The notes beneath the pieces were generated by a model. That model searched no databases and was not told the origin of the DNA. It saw only the letters and a program-made list of their open reading frames with translations. A DNA stretch of 64,000 bases from Mesorhizobium ciceri biovar biserrulae WSM1271 (GTDB lineage Bacteria > Pseudomonadota > Alphaproteobacteria > Rhizobiales > Rhizobiaceae), in the NCBI RefSeq assembly GCF_000185905.1, contig NC_014923.1, positions 2,379,501 through 2,443,500 of the forward strand, written 5' to 3'. A program made the position numbers and the translations under genes. Shown here in pieces: positions 55,467-63,646 of this stretch. How positions within the stretch are numbered: the stretch's first letter is position 1; each line of letters starts with the position of its first letter.

Positions 55467-55892
55467 ATGAAGACCACGAGCTATTACCCGGTGCTGATGA
55501 CCGGCGACGTCGCCGGCACGGCGGCCTTTTATGTGAAGCATTTCCGCTTCCAGCCCCTGTTCGAAAGCGACTGGTATGTGCATCTGCAATCGGGGGAGGA
55601 CAGAAGAGTCAATCTCGGCATCGTCCAGGGCGACCATGAGACCATCCCGGAAGAGGGGCGGGGCCGCGCTTCGGGCCTGCTGATCAATTTCGAGGTTCGC
55701 GACCCGGACGCTGTCTATGAGCGCGTCGTCGCCGCCGGCCTGCCGATCCTGCGCTCGCTGCGCGACGAGCCCTTCGGCCAGCGCCATTTCATCACCAAGG
55801 ACCCCAATGGCGTGCTGATCGACGTCATCAAGCCGATCCCGCCGAGCGAGGCGTTTCTGGCGCAGTATGCGGAAGGGGTGGCGGGAGCCTGA
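55467..55892 (+). CDS. VOC-family (glyoxalase/bleomycin-resistance-like) protein
   Basis: A 141-residue protein with the paired beta-alpha-beta-beta-beta vicinal-oxygen-chelate fold: [36 protein letters not shown] and [53 protein letters not shown]. Members bind a metal and act on glyoxalase-, dioxygenase- or drug-binding substrates; the role of this one is unknown. GAGAAGGAAAG precedes the ATG. It is likely repressed by the divergent TetR. Confidence 0.9.
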   Translation: MKTTSYYPVLMTGDVAGTAAFYVKHFRFQPLFESDWYVHLQSGEDRRVNLGIVQGDHETIPEEGRGRASGLLINFEVRDPDAVYERVVAAGLPILRSLRDEPFGQRHFITKDPNGVLIDVIKPIPPSEAFLAQYAEGVAGA

Positions 55893-55901
55893 GCGCCCGC
55901 C

Positions 55902-56852
55902 TCAACTGGCCCTTGCCACCGGCGTCACCGTCACCTGGCTGACACCGGTGCGGCGCACGACGGTGCACAGCGTCTCGCGGCCGATGCGTTCGGCGTCGAG
56001 CATGCGCACCAGGTCGTCGACGCCGGTGACAGGACGGCCGTCGATGGCGGCGATGATGTCGCCTTCTTTCAGGCCGGCCTTGGCCGCCGGGCCGTCCTTT
56101 TCGACGCTGCGCAGGCGAACCGCCGTGCTGGTCGAGACTTGCGACAACAAGGCGGCGCGGCGCGGCAAACTGGCAGTGTCGGCCGAGACGCCGATGAAGG
56201 CGCGGCGGACACGGCCGAAGCGGATGATCTCCGAAATGACGAAATTGGCGGTGTTGGAGGCGACCGCGAAGGCGATGCCCTGCGCGCCATGGATCATGGC
56301 GGTGTTGACGCCGATCACCTCGCCGGCCGACGAAACCAGCGGCCCGCCGGAATTGCCGGGGTTGAGCGCTGCGTCGGTCTGGATGACGTCGTCGATCAGC
56401 CGGCCGGTCGAGGCGCGCATGGAGCGGCCGAGCGCCGAGACGACGCCGGAGGTGACGGTCCATTCAAAGCCGAGCGGATTGCCGATGGCGATGGCGATCT
56501 GGCCGCGCCGCAGCCGCTTGGAATCGGCGAGCGGTGCGACATCGGCAAAGCTGCCGTCGGCGCGCACCAGCGCGATGTCGGTGTCGGGATCGCGGCCGAG
56601 CACGCGGCCTTCGCGGGAGGCGCCGTCCGGCATCGAGACGCGCACTGTCCTGGCATCGCCGACGACGTGGAAATTGGTGACGACCAGTCCGTCCGGCGCG
56701 ATGACGAAGCCGGAGCCGTGGCCGCCCTGGCCGCCGACGCGTTCGATGCGGCAGACGGCCGGGCCGATGCGGTCGACGGCGTCCGCAACGGTCGTCGAAT
56801 ATGCGTCGAGCAATGTATCGTCAGGTTCGAATTTGGCTGCGGCGAGGGCCAT
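55902..56852 (-). CDS. HtrA/DegP-like serine protease
   Basis: A 316-residue S1C serine protease with one PDZ domain. The catalytic triad is complete: H62 (TNFHVVGD), D92 (PDTDIALVRA) and S168 (NPGNSGGPL). The PDZ domain (about 240-310) is AKAGLKEGDIIAAIDGRPVTGVDDLVRML. No signal peptide is seen from this ATG (56852), unlike typical DegP. The frame extends to 56996 with no better start. It faces a triad-less paralogue at 57079 across a hairpin repeat. Substrates are unknown. Confidence 0.9.
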   Translation of the reverse strand: MALAAAKFEPDDTLLDAYSTTVADAVDRIGPAVCRIERVGGQGGHGSGFVIAPDGLVVTNFHVVGDARTVRVSMPDGASREGRVLGRDPDTDIALVRADGSFADVAPLADSKRLRRGQIAIAIGNPLGFEWTVTSGVVSALGRSMRASTGRLIDDVIQTDAALNPGNSGGPLVSSAGEVIGVNTAMIHGAQGIAFAVASNTANFVISEIIRFGRVRRAFIGVSADTASLPRRAALLSQVSTSTAVRLRSVEKDGPAAKAGLKEGDIIAAIDGRPVTGVDDLVRMLDAERIGRETLCTVVRRTGVSQVTVTPVARAS

Positions 56853-56895
56853 GGAAGGGCTCCGTATTTTCGGGCGAAAGGATGATTTTTTTCCT

Positions 56896-56944
56896 GTGCG
56901 CGTCGTTGTCCCAAAACCGCTGAGCACTTTTGGGCGACACGCAC
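56896..56944 (+). repeat. Rhizobial hairpin repeat
   Basis: GTGCGCGTCG (56896-56905) pairs with CGACACGCAC (56935-56944), nine of ten positions. Inside are TTGTCCCAAAACCGC and CACTTTTGGG, the same core as at 39601-39643 and, more loosely, 33394-33441. It sits between the divergent HtrA-like and pseudoprotease genes. Confidence 0.8.
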
Positions 56945-57078
56945 TATATGTGCGGAGCGGCTGGAACCGCCGCGACCTGACCAGATGGCCAGTCAAACCG
57001 GCAACTAGCCGTCAGGCGAGTACCTCTGAACGCGCTGTCGAGCGATATCTGGGGCATGGATGAACCCAGGAGACCAAT

Positions 57079-57951
57079 ATGAGCGATTTCAATCTGAGTG
57101 CGTTTTCGCAAGCCATCGCCGATCTCGCCGCCCAGGCGGCACCGGCAACGGCTGGCTTCGCCACGCATCATCACCGCACGGCAAGCGCCTTCCACTGGCG
57201 TGACGGTTATTTCGTCACCGCCGAGGAGGCTGTCGAGGCCGGCGAGGAGATCGAGCTGACGCTGGCCTCGGGTGAGGCGGTGAAGGCAGAACTGGTCGGC
57301 CGCGATCCGTCGACTGGCGTTGCCCTGCTGAAGCCGGCTACGGCCATCAACGCCGTGCCGTTGGCCAGGGCTGACGCGGTGCGGCCAGGCAACATTGCCG
57401 TCGCCATCGGCAATAGCAACGGGTCGGCTCTGGCCGTTTCGGGCTCGGTAGGCGAAGTCGGTCCGGCCTGGCGCTCGATGCGCGGCGGCACCATCGACCG
57501 GCGCATCAATCTGGCCGTCGGTGCCGGCGGCCGTTTCGAGGGCGGCCCGGTTCTCGACGCCAAGGGTGCGCTGATCGGCATGCTGCTGTTCGGGCCGCGC
57601 CACCGGGCGCTGGTCATGCCTTACGAGACGATCGAGCGGGCGGTTGCGACGCTGCGCGAAAAGGGCCATGTCGCGCGCGGTTATCTCGGCGCCGGCCTGC
57701 ATCCGGTACGCGACCGCGACGCGCATGGCGCGATGGTGATGAGCCTCGATGACGATGGTCCCGCCAAGGCCGCCGGTCTCTCTCTCGGCGATATCATCGT
57801 GGCGTGGAACGGTGAGGCGGTGCATGGCCCGCGCGACCTGATCCGCAGGCTCGGACCAGACAGTGCGGGCGCTTCGGTGACGCTCGGCGTGGTGCGCGGC
57901 GGCGAAAAGCGCGATGTCGGGCTGACCATCGGCGAAAAGCCGCTGAGCTGA
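57079..57951 (+). CDS. Serine protease-like PDZ protein lacking the catalytic triad
   Basis: A 290-residue protein with the layout of an S1C protease (about 25-195) plus PDZ (about 198-288, KAAGLSLGDIIVAWNGEAVHGPRDLIRRLGPDSAG). Against the HtrA-like neighbour, the His site is E50 (VTAEEAV for VTNFHVV), the Asp site is G80 (RDPSTGVAL for RDPDTDIAL) and the Ser site is E154 (RFEGGP for GNSGGP). It cannot be an active protease of this type. AGGAGACCAATATG precedes the start. It is followed by a LuxR gene after 8 bases. Confidence 0.85.
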   Translation: MSDFNLSAFSQAIADLAAQAAPATAGFATHHHRTASAFHWRDGYFVTAEEAVEAGEEIELTLASGEAVKAELVGRDPSTGVALLKPATAINAVPLARADAVRPGNIAVAIGNSNGSALAVSGSVGEVGPAWRSMRGGTIDRRINLAVGAGGRFEGGPVLDAKGALIGMLLFGPRHRALVMPYETIERAVATLREKGHVARGYLGAGLHPVRDRDAHGAMVMSLDDDGPAKAAGLSLGDIIVAWNGEAVHGPRDLIRRLGPDSAGASVTLGVVRGGEKRDVGLTIGEKPLS

Positions 57952-57959
57952 GGGCATCC

Positions 57960-58586
57960 ATGGACACGCTCACCAGCGACCGGATCATGCATGACGGTGC
58001 CGTCTCGCGGCGGCTGGCGGTGCTGATTGCGCTTGGCGATGCGTCGCGCGCCGAGCGCCTGGCGGCCTCGCTGGCCGCGAGCGATGACCTGCTGCCGGTG
58101 GTGGCCGGCAGGGCTGACGTCGCCATCGTTGACGACAGCAGCGGCGGTGCCGTGCCGGCCGCCATTCCCCGGGTTCTGCTATCGGGACGCGCTGGCGAAC
58201 GGCCCGCGGGCGAGGTGTTGGCCGTCCTCCAAACGGGCGCGGACGATTTGTTGATCGCTGCGGCGGCGCGGCTGGCGGCGGCCGGCTATCGGGTATCGGG
58301 CGAGCGCAGAACCGGACGCCATGAGGATTTCCATACTGGCGATGGCGAGCCGTTCGAAGATGAAGCCTCCGACGAGCATGCCGTCCGTCCTTCGCTGTCG
58401 CCGCGCGAGGCGGAAGTGCTGGCGCTGCTGGCCGAGGGCGCACCCAACAAGGTGATCGCGCGGCGGCTGAACATTTCCGTGCACACCGCGAAGTTCCATG
58501 TCGCCGCAATCCTGATCAAGCTCGGTGCCGCCAACCGCACCGACGCGATTGCCACTGCGATGCGGCAGGGCCTGGTGCTGGTTTAG
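57960..58586 (+). CDS. LuxR-type regulator with atypical receiver-like domain
   Basis: A 208-residue protein. The C-terminal HTH (residues about 143-205) is clear: SLSPREAEVLALLAEGAPNKVIARRLNISVHTAKFHVAAILIKLGAANRTDAIATAMRQGLV. The N-terminal region (about 17-115) looks like a shortened response-regulator receiver (LAVLIALGDASRAERLAASLA, ADVAIVDDSS). It lacks the acidic pair, so ordinary phosphorylation may not apply. It starts 8 bases after the pseudoprotease gene, and the two are almost certainly an operon. Confidence 0.82.
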   Translation: MDTLTSDRIMHDGAVSRRLAVLIALGDASRAERLAASLAASDDLLPVVAGRADVAIVDDSSGGAVPAAIPRVLLSGRAGERPAGEVLAVLQTGADDLLIAAAARLAAAGYRVSGERRTGRHEDFHTGDGEPFEDEASDEHAVRPSLSPREAEVLALLAEGAPNKVIARRLNISVHTAKFHVAAILIKLGAANRTDAIATAMRQGLVLV

Positions 58587-58696
58587 TCATAAACCCTACG
58601 CTGCGTAACGCGGTGTCCGGCGTGTCGGGTCTTGCGCTGTGGTCGCCCGCCGCGCAAAGCTTCGCGCCTGACGTGTTGCAAGGGAGGCGCAAGGAA

Positions 58697-59563
58697 ATGT
58701 CGCTCAAGGGAAAGACGCTGTTCATCTCCGGCGGATCGCGCGGCATCGGGCTGGCGATCGCGCTGCGCGCGGCGCGCGACGGCGCCAATGTGACGATCGC
58801 GGCCAAAACCGCCGAACCGCATCCGAAGCTGCCCGGCACAATCTATAGCGCGGCAGAAGAGATCGAGCAGGCCGGCGGCAAGGCGCTGCCCGTGCTGTGC
58901 GACATCCGTGAAGAGGCACAGGTGGCCGAGGCGGTCGCCAGGACCGTGGAAAAGTTCGGCGGCATCGATATCTGCGTCAACAATGCCAGCGCCATCCAGC
59001 TCACCGGCACGCTGGAAACCGACATGAAGCGCTACGACCTGATGCATCAGATCAACACACGCGGCACCTTCCTGGTGTCCAAAATGTGCATTCCGCACCT
59101 GAAGTTGGCCAGCAATCCTCACATCCTGAATCTGGCACCGCCGCTCGACATGAAGGCCAAGTGGTTCAAGAACCATGTCGCCTACACGATGGCCAAGTTC
59201 GGCATGTCGATGTGCACGCTGGGCATGAGCGCCGAGTTCGCCAAGGACGGCATCGCCGTCAATTCACTGTGGCCGATTTCGACCATCGACACGGCAGCCG
59301 TGCGCAATCTGCTGGGCGGCGCGACGGTGGCGGCAATGAGCCGTTTGCCCGACATCATGGCCGATGCTGCGCATGCCATCTTCATGCGGCCAGCGCGCGA
59401 AGCGACCGGCAACTTCTACATCGACGAAGAGGTGCTGCGCGCCGAGGGCGTCAGCGATTTCTCGATCTATGCGCCTGATGCGACCGGGCCGCTGGCCGGC
59501 GACTTTTTTGTCCCCGACGAGGTGTTTGCCCGCACGGACAGCAAGATCAGGAATATTTACTAG
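58697..59563 (+). CDS. SDR-family oxidoreductase (HSDL2-like)
   Basis: A 288-residue short-chain dehydrogenase. The nucleotide motif is SGGSRGIG (at 10-17), NNAS follows, and the catalytic YxxxK is YTMAKFG. The run KTAEPHPKLPGTIYSAAEEIEQAGGKALPVLCDIREE is characteristic of the HSDL2/citronellol-dehydrogenase-like branch. The natural substrate is unknown. AAGGAAATG supports the start at 58697. The LuxR gene upstream ends 110 bases earlier; cotranscription is not sure. Confidence 0.92.
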   Translation: MSLKGKTLFISGGSRGIGLAIALRAARDGANVTIAAKTAEPHPKLPGTIYSAAEEIEQAGGKALPVLCDIREEAQVAEAVARTVEKFGGIDICVNNASAIQLTGTLETDMKRYDLMHQINTRGTFLVSKMCIPHLKLASNPHILNLAPPLDMKAKWFKNHVAYTMAKFGMSMCTLGMSAEFAKDGIAVNSLWPISTIDTAAVRNLLGGATVAAMSRLPDIMADAAHAIFMRPAREATGNFYIDEEVLRAEGVSDFSIYAPDATGPLAGDFFVPDEVFARTDSKIRNIY

Positions 59564-59696
59564 AGCTGTTCGTTTTGACGCGACGGGCGTCGAGCCAAGA
59601 CCTTCGCCACCAGCAGAGTCGTGGGAAAGCCCTGCTCGAACAAGGCGGTAGGGCATCGTTCCTGCGGGATTGATTCAACGTCCGGCAGGCGCAGGC

Positions 59697-60212
59697 TCAC
59701 GCCTCGTCCTTCTTGCCTTTGCTCAGGCCCATCAGCCGGTCGATATAGGCGAGCATGAGCGCCGAGACGACGAAGGCGAGATGGATGATGGTCAGCCACA
59801 TCAACTGGTCGGTCGTGTAGGACGATGAGTTCAAGAACACCTGCAAGAGGTGGATCGACGAGATGGCGACGATGGTCGAGGCAACCTTGACCTTCAGCGA
59901 ACCGACATCGATGGTGCCCAGCCAGTGCACACCGCCGTCCTGGTCGTCGAAGCGGCTGACGAAATTCTCGTAGCCCGAGATGATGACCATCACCACCAGC
60001 GAGGCAACCAGCGCGGCATCGATCAGGCCGAGCATCTTCAGGATGGTGTCGGTGTCACCGAGCGTGAACGCCAGGCTAATGAACTCATAGAGCTTCTTGC
60101 CGAAGGACAGCGCATAGACGGCCAATGCCAGGGCCAGGCCTATATAGAAAACGACGAGCAGCCAGCGTGAAGCGAGAATGATCGATTCGATGGCGAGTTC
60201 GAGACGCTTCAT
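59697..60212 (-). CDS. UPF0114 (YqhA-type) membrane protein
   Basis: A 171-residue protein with four hydrophobic helices: MKRLELAIESIILASRWLLVVFYIGLALALAVYAL, the KMLGLIDAALVASLVVMVIISGYENFVSRFDDQ block, and two more helices. This is the TIGR00645/UPF0114 family, whose function is unknown. The ATG at 60212 is chosen because the family begins MKRxE; the frame runs to 60317. Confidence 0.92.
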   Translation of the reverse strand: MKRLELAIESIILASRWLLVVFYIGLALALAVYALSFGKKLYEFISLAFTLGDTDTILKMLGLIDAALVASLVVMVIISGYENFVSRFDDQDGGVHWLGTIDVGSLKVKVASTIVAISSIHLLQVFLNSSSYTTDQLMWLTIIHLAFVVSALMLAYIDRLMGLSKGKKDEA

Positions 60213-60517
60213 GGGATGATTCCGGCGGGTTGATCTCTCAGCAATGGCCGTATTCGACGAGGCCGCCACCGTTTGCAAGACAAAAAACCCCGCCGAACAA
60301 GGTCCGGCGGGGCTCAATGCGTCCCGCTGGAGTCGGGACGGGGCAGGGAACGCCCAGCACCGAATCTGGGGTGGCTGCGCTCGCGATTCAATGAGCCGTA
60401 TCTAATGCCCGTACAATTCTTGTTGAACCCGACACATCCATCCACCCCCGGTTGTGCCGGGGGTGGATGCTTCTCTTGCCGATTCCACAAACCGGGTCAT
60501 GATTTTGAAATCATGAC
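60213..60517. other. Intergenic region with three hairpins
   Basis: No gene was seen. It holds the terminator at 60282-60312, a long perfect stem at 60440-60470 (CATCCACCCCCGG, five bases, CCGGGGGTGGATG), and a stem at 60495-60518 (GGTCATGATTT, two bases, AAATCATGACC) touching the stop of the OmpA-domain gene. Confidence 0.6.
60282..60312 (-). terminator. Intrinsic terminator downstream of the OmpA-domain gene
   Basis: On the minus strand, CCCCGCCG (60312-60305) pairs with CGGCGGGG (60295-60288) around a nine-base loop, followed by six T. It is about 205 bases past the OmpA-domain stop and 70 bases before the UPF0114 start. Confidence 0.85.
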
Positions 60518-62749
60518 CTAATTGTTGCTGGCGACCGGTGCCACCAGCGAGGTGATGCGGCGGATGGCGACGCGGCGGTTCTCGCGGTTGGGCGCCGCCG
60601 TGTTGACCTTCAGATACTCCTCGCCATAGCCCTGTGTCGTCAGGTTTTCCGGCGGGATGCCGAAGGCATTGGTCAGAGCCTCCGCCACCGCTTCCGCACG
60701 GCGATCGGAAAGAGCGAGGTTAGCCTCCGGTGTGCCGACCGCGTCGGTGTGACCTTCGATCAGGAAGGTCTCGGCCGGGTTCTTCTTCAACAGCTTCTCC
60801 ATGGCCGTCGCTACGCCCTCGAGCTTCTGCACCTCGGTGTCGGAGATGGAGGCCGAACCGAATTCGAAGTTGAGCGTGTCGAGATCGACGCGACGTGCGA
60901 TGTCGCGCACGCGGGCCGAACGCTTGACCTCGTCGATCGAATAGAGGCGCTGGACCTTCTCGACCGGGGGCTGTTCGAGGAACTCGTAGTAGTCATCGGG
61001 GCTCTCGACGTCCTCGGAATCGAGGATGTATTCCCGGCGCGGGATGGTCAGCCGCATCGGCGGCAGGTCGTCGCCGGGATCACGCCAGTCGCTGTCATCC
61101 TCATAGTGCCGCTCGTCGACATAGCTCAGCACATATTCGCGTCCATCCGGCGCAATGCGCGAACGCTGGATAACGTCGCCATAGCGGTTGCGGATGGTGA
61201 CGATCCGGACACCGTTGTCGCGCTCGACGATTTCCCGGGTGCGATCGCCCGACAGATCCTCATAGTAGACTTCTTTGGCACCGCGGGTGACGCGCGGGGC
61301 ATCATTGCTCTGGACAAATGTCTGGTTGTTGAACTGCAGGATGACGCGATCGCCGAGTTTCCTGACGACGTCGACGCCTTTCGGACGCCGACGATCGCGG
61401 GCGATCTCATCGGGCGCACGCTCTACGCGCGTGCCCTTCTCCTCGGTCACCGGGACGATCTTCTCGGGCTTGATCTCCTGCTGTGCGGCCCTGTCGTCGG
61501 TGGGCGGCGGACCCTGGTCGACGGGAGCAGCCACCGGCTTGCGGCCCTGATCGCCACCTTGCTGGGCATTTTGCCCGCCATTCTGCTGCTCGCCATCCTG
61601 CTGAGCATTCTTGTCGCCACGTTTGCGGCCGCCGCCCCTGCGCTCGACGTCCTTCTGGCTGTCCAGGATGGGAGCGGCGTTTGGATCGGCCGGTGCTTCG
61701 CCTTGCACCGGGTTTTCGCCCTGTGCCGGTGCTGCCGTCTGACCATTGGCCGGTTGTTCGCCGGTGGTGGGTTGTTCGGCCGTCGCCGGCTGCTCGCCAA
61801 CAGGTTTCCTGCCGTGCTTCTTCGTCGTGTCCTGGGGCTGCTCGCCTTGGGCCGCCGGCTGCTCGCCGGCAGGGGCCGTCGCCTCTCCAGCGGGAGCTTC
61901 CTTCGGCGTCGGGGCGACTTCAGGTTGGGCTTGCTGATCCTGCCTGTTCTTCTTGCGCGGCTGGGCCTGCTCGCCGGGCTGATTGTCGTTGGCCGGCGCG
62001 ACCTGTTCGGCCGGCGTCTGCTCGGTCTGCTGCTGCTGATCACGCTTCTTCCTGCGCGGCTGCTGTTCCCCTGCGGGTGCTGCCTGTTCGGCCGGCGCCT
62101 GCTCGGTCTGCTGCTGCTGGTCACGCTTCTTTCTGCGCGGCTGCTGTTCCTCTGCGGGTGCTGCCTGTTCGGCCGGCGCCTGCTCGGTCTGCTGCTGCTG
62201 GTCACGCTTCTTCCTGCGCGGCTGCTGTTCCTCTGCGGGTGCTGCCTGTTCGGCCGGCGCCTGCTCGGTCTGCTGCTGCTGGTCACGCTTCTTCCTGCGC
62301 GGCTGCTGTTCCTCTGCGGGTGCTGCCTGTTCGGCCGGCGCCTGCTCGGTCTGCTGCTGCTGGTCACGCTTCTTCCTGCGCGGCTGCTGTTCTTCGGCGG
62401 GAGCGGCCTGTTCGGCGGGCGCCTGCTCGGCCTGCTGCTGCTGGTCGCGCTTCTTCCGGCGTGGCTGCTGCTCCTCGGCGGGCTGCTCGCTCTGGGCAGG
62501 CGCGGCCTGCTGTTCAGGCTCGGCCTTCCTGCGCTCGTGTTTCTGTTCGGGTTCCGCCTGCTGCTTCTGCGCGCAGGCCTCGGCCGATTCGCCCTCGGCG
62601 CATGCTGCTTGCGCCAGGATGAATGGGGTTGCCGTGCGCTGGGCAAGACCGGACGCGACACTTCCCTGAAGCGGGAACGCGCCCAACGGCGCGGATGCCA
62701 TCAACAGGCCAAGTGCGGTGCCTGCCAGAATCCGTGGTTGGCGTTTCAT
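60518..62749 (-). CDS. OmpA-domain protein with six 27-residue repeats
   Basis: A 743-residue exported protein. The signal peptide is about residues 1-47. Residues 91-252 are six tandem copies of a 27-residue unit with the core QQPRRKKRDQQQQ, then more Gln/Pro/Ala low complexity to about 400. A middle part (about 430-620) follows. The OmpA peptidoglycan-binding domain is at about 630-735 (FEFGSASIS, IEGHTDAVGTPEANLALSDRRAEAV, GYGEEYLKVNTAAPNRENRRVAIRR). It probably links the outer membrane or periplasm to the wall, but no beta-barrel is evident. Confidence 0.9.
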   Translation of the reverse strand: MKRQPRILAGTALGLLMASAPLGAFPLQGSVASGLAQRTATPFILAQAACAEGESAEACAQKQQAEPEQKHERRKAEPEQQAAPAQSEQPAEEQQPRRKKRDQQQQAEQAPAEQAAPAEEQQPRRKKRDQQQQTEQAPAEQAAPAEEQQPRRKKRDQQQQTEQAPAEQAAPAEEQQPRRKKRDQQQQTEQAPAEQAAPAEEQQPRRKKRDQQQQTEQAPAEQAAPAGEQQPRRKKRDQQQQTEQTPAEQVAPANDNQPGEQAQPRKKNRQDQQAQPEVAPTPKEAPAGEATAPAGEQPAAQGEQPQDTTKKHGRKPVGEQPATAEQPTTGEQPANGQTAAPAQGENPVQGEAPADPNAAPILDSQKDVERRGGGRKRGDKNAQQDGEQQNGGQNAQQGGDQGRKPVAAPVDQGPPPTDDRAAQQEIKPEKIVPVTEEKGTRVERAPDEIARDRRRPKGVDVVRKLGDRVILQFNNQTFVQSNDAPRVTRGAKEVYYEDLSGDRTREIVERDNGVRIVTIRNRYGDVIQRSRIAPDGREYVLSYVDERHYEDDSDWRDPGDDLPPMRLTIPRREYILDSEDVESPDDYYEFLEQPPVEKVQRLYSIDEVKRSARVRDIARRVDLDTLNFEFGSASISDTEVQKLEGVATAMEKLLKKNPAETFLIEGHTDAVGTPEANLALSDRRAEAVAEALTNAFGIPPENLTTQGYGEEYLKVNTAAPNRENRRVAIRRITSLVAPVASNN
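61994..62479. repeat. Six tandem 81-base repeats in the OmpA-domain gene
   Basis: Six 81-base units (61994-62479) encode AEEQQPRRKKRDQQQQTEQAPAEQAAP and close variants. Units 2-5 are nearly identical in DNA; the first has AEQ for TEQ, and the sixth begins AGEQQ and ends TPAEQVAP. An open frame of about 690 residues on the opposite strand is a by-product of the repeats. Confidence 0.95.
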
Positions 62750-62946
62750 CGAAATTCTCCTTGTGGGGTCCCATCCTTGCCGAAACCGATCTTGTGCCGA
62801 TTGGTTCCAGTCTGGCACGGATAGAGGCCGTACGGGGCGATTGACCGACCTTTTGAAGGCAACTTCATGTCATTCACCTGGCGATAGCCGCAATTGCGAC
62901 CATTGCCGCGCTTGACCTTGCCCGCGGCCGGGGCCACATCCGGGAA

Positions 62947-63393
62947 ATGGAAACGCCATTCTGGAAAACCAAGGCGCTGGAGGCGATGAGCCCGGCCGAG
63001 TGGGAATCGCTGTGCGACGGCTGCGGTAAATGCTGCCTGTCAAAGCTTGAGGACGAGGACACCGGCGAGATCTACTGGACCAGCGTCGGCTGTCGGCTGT
63101 TCGACGCCGAGACCTGCCGCTGTTCGGACTACGCCAACCGGCTGGCGCGCGTTCCCGACTGCGTCGGGCTGACGCCGCAGAATGTGCGAACCATCAGTTG
63201 GCTGCCCAGTACCTGTGCCTATCGGCTGGTTGCCGAGGGCCGCGACCTCTACTGGTGGCACCGGCTGGTGTCTGGCAGCGCCGAGACCGTGCATGAAGCC
63301 GGCATCTCGATGCGCGGCCGGGTCAAGGCGAGTGAAACCGATCTTGCCGAGCCGGAAGACTATTTTGACTATGTGCTGGACGAGGAGCCGTAG
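62947..63393 (+). CDS. YcgN-family cysteine-cluster protein (UPF0260)
   Basis: A 148-residue protein with a cysteine cluster near the N-terminus: [15 protein letters not shown], then [20 protein letters not shown] and DCVGL. The spacing matches UPF0260/YcgN, proposed iron-sulfur or zinc-binding proteins. Length and ending ([10 protein letters not shown]) are as in the family. No ribosome site was confirmed; the preceding bases are CATCCGGGAA. It faces rightward after the OmpA-domain gene and is divergent from it. Confidence 0.9.
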   Translation: METPFWKTKALEAMSPAEWESLCDGCGKCCLSKLEDEDTGEIYWTSVGCRLFDAETCRCSDYANRLARVPDCVGLTPQNVRTISWLPSTCAYRLVAEGRDLYWWHRLVSGSAETVHEAGISMRGRVKASETDLAEPEDYFDYVLDEEP

Positions 63394-63646
63394 GACCAGC
63401 GGCGGCGAGCAACAGCCTTACGTTCCACGACTTCCGGCCAATCCGCGGGCTCGGAATAGGGCGCCGAGTCAGGCATTCCGGCCTTCACCAAGGCTGGGGA
63501 CGGTGGCGAATGGCCGGAACTTCCTTTTTCCCGCCATATGAACCGGAGATGAACGGCAGGTTCGTAAAGAGTTCAGACAGGCAAGCGCATTCTCCCCCCA
63601 TCGGTTCACGAGGACGGGCGAAGGCCCGCAAAAAGGAGAGAAGACG

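Noticed and set aside
60749..62824. Open frame of 691 residues on the plus strand
   Set aside because: It runs opposite the OmpA-domain gene and exists because the repeat DNA lacks stops in that frame. Its sequence is Leu/Arg-rich low complexity with no domain.
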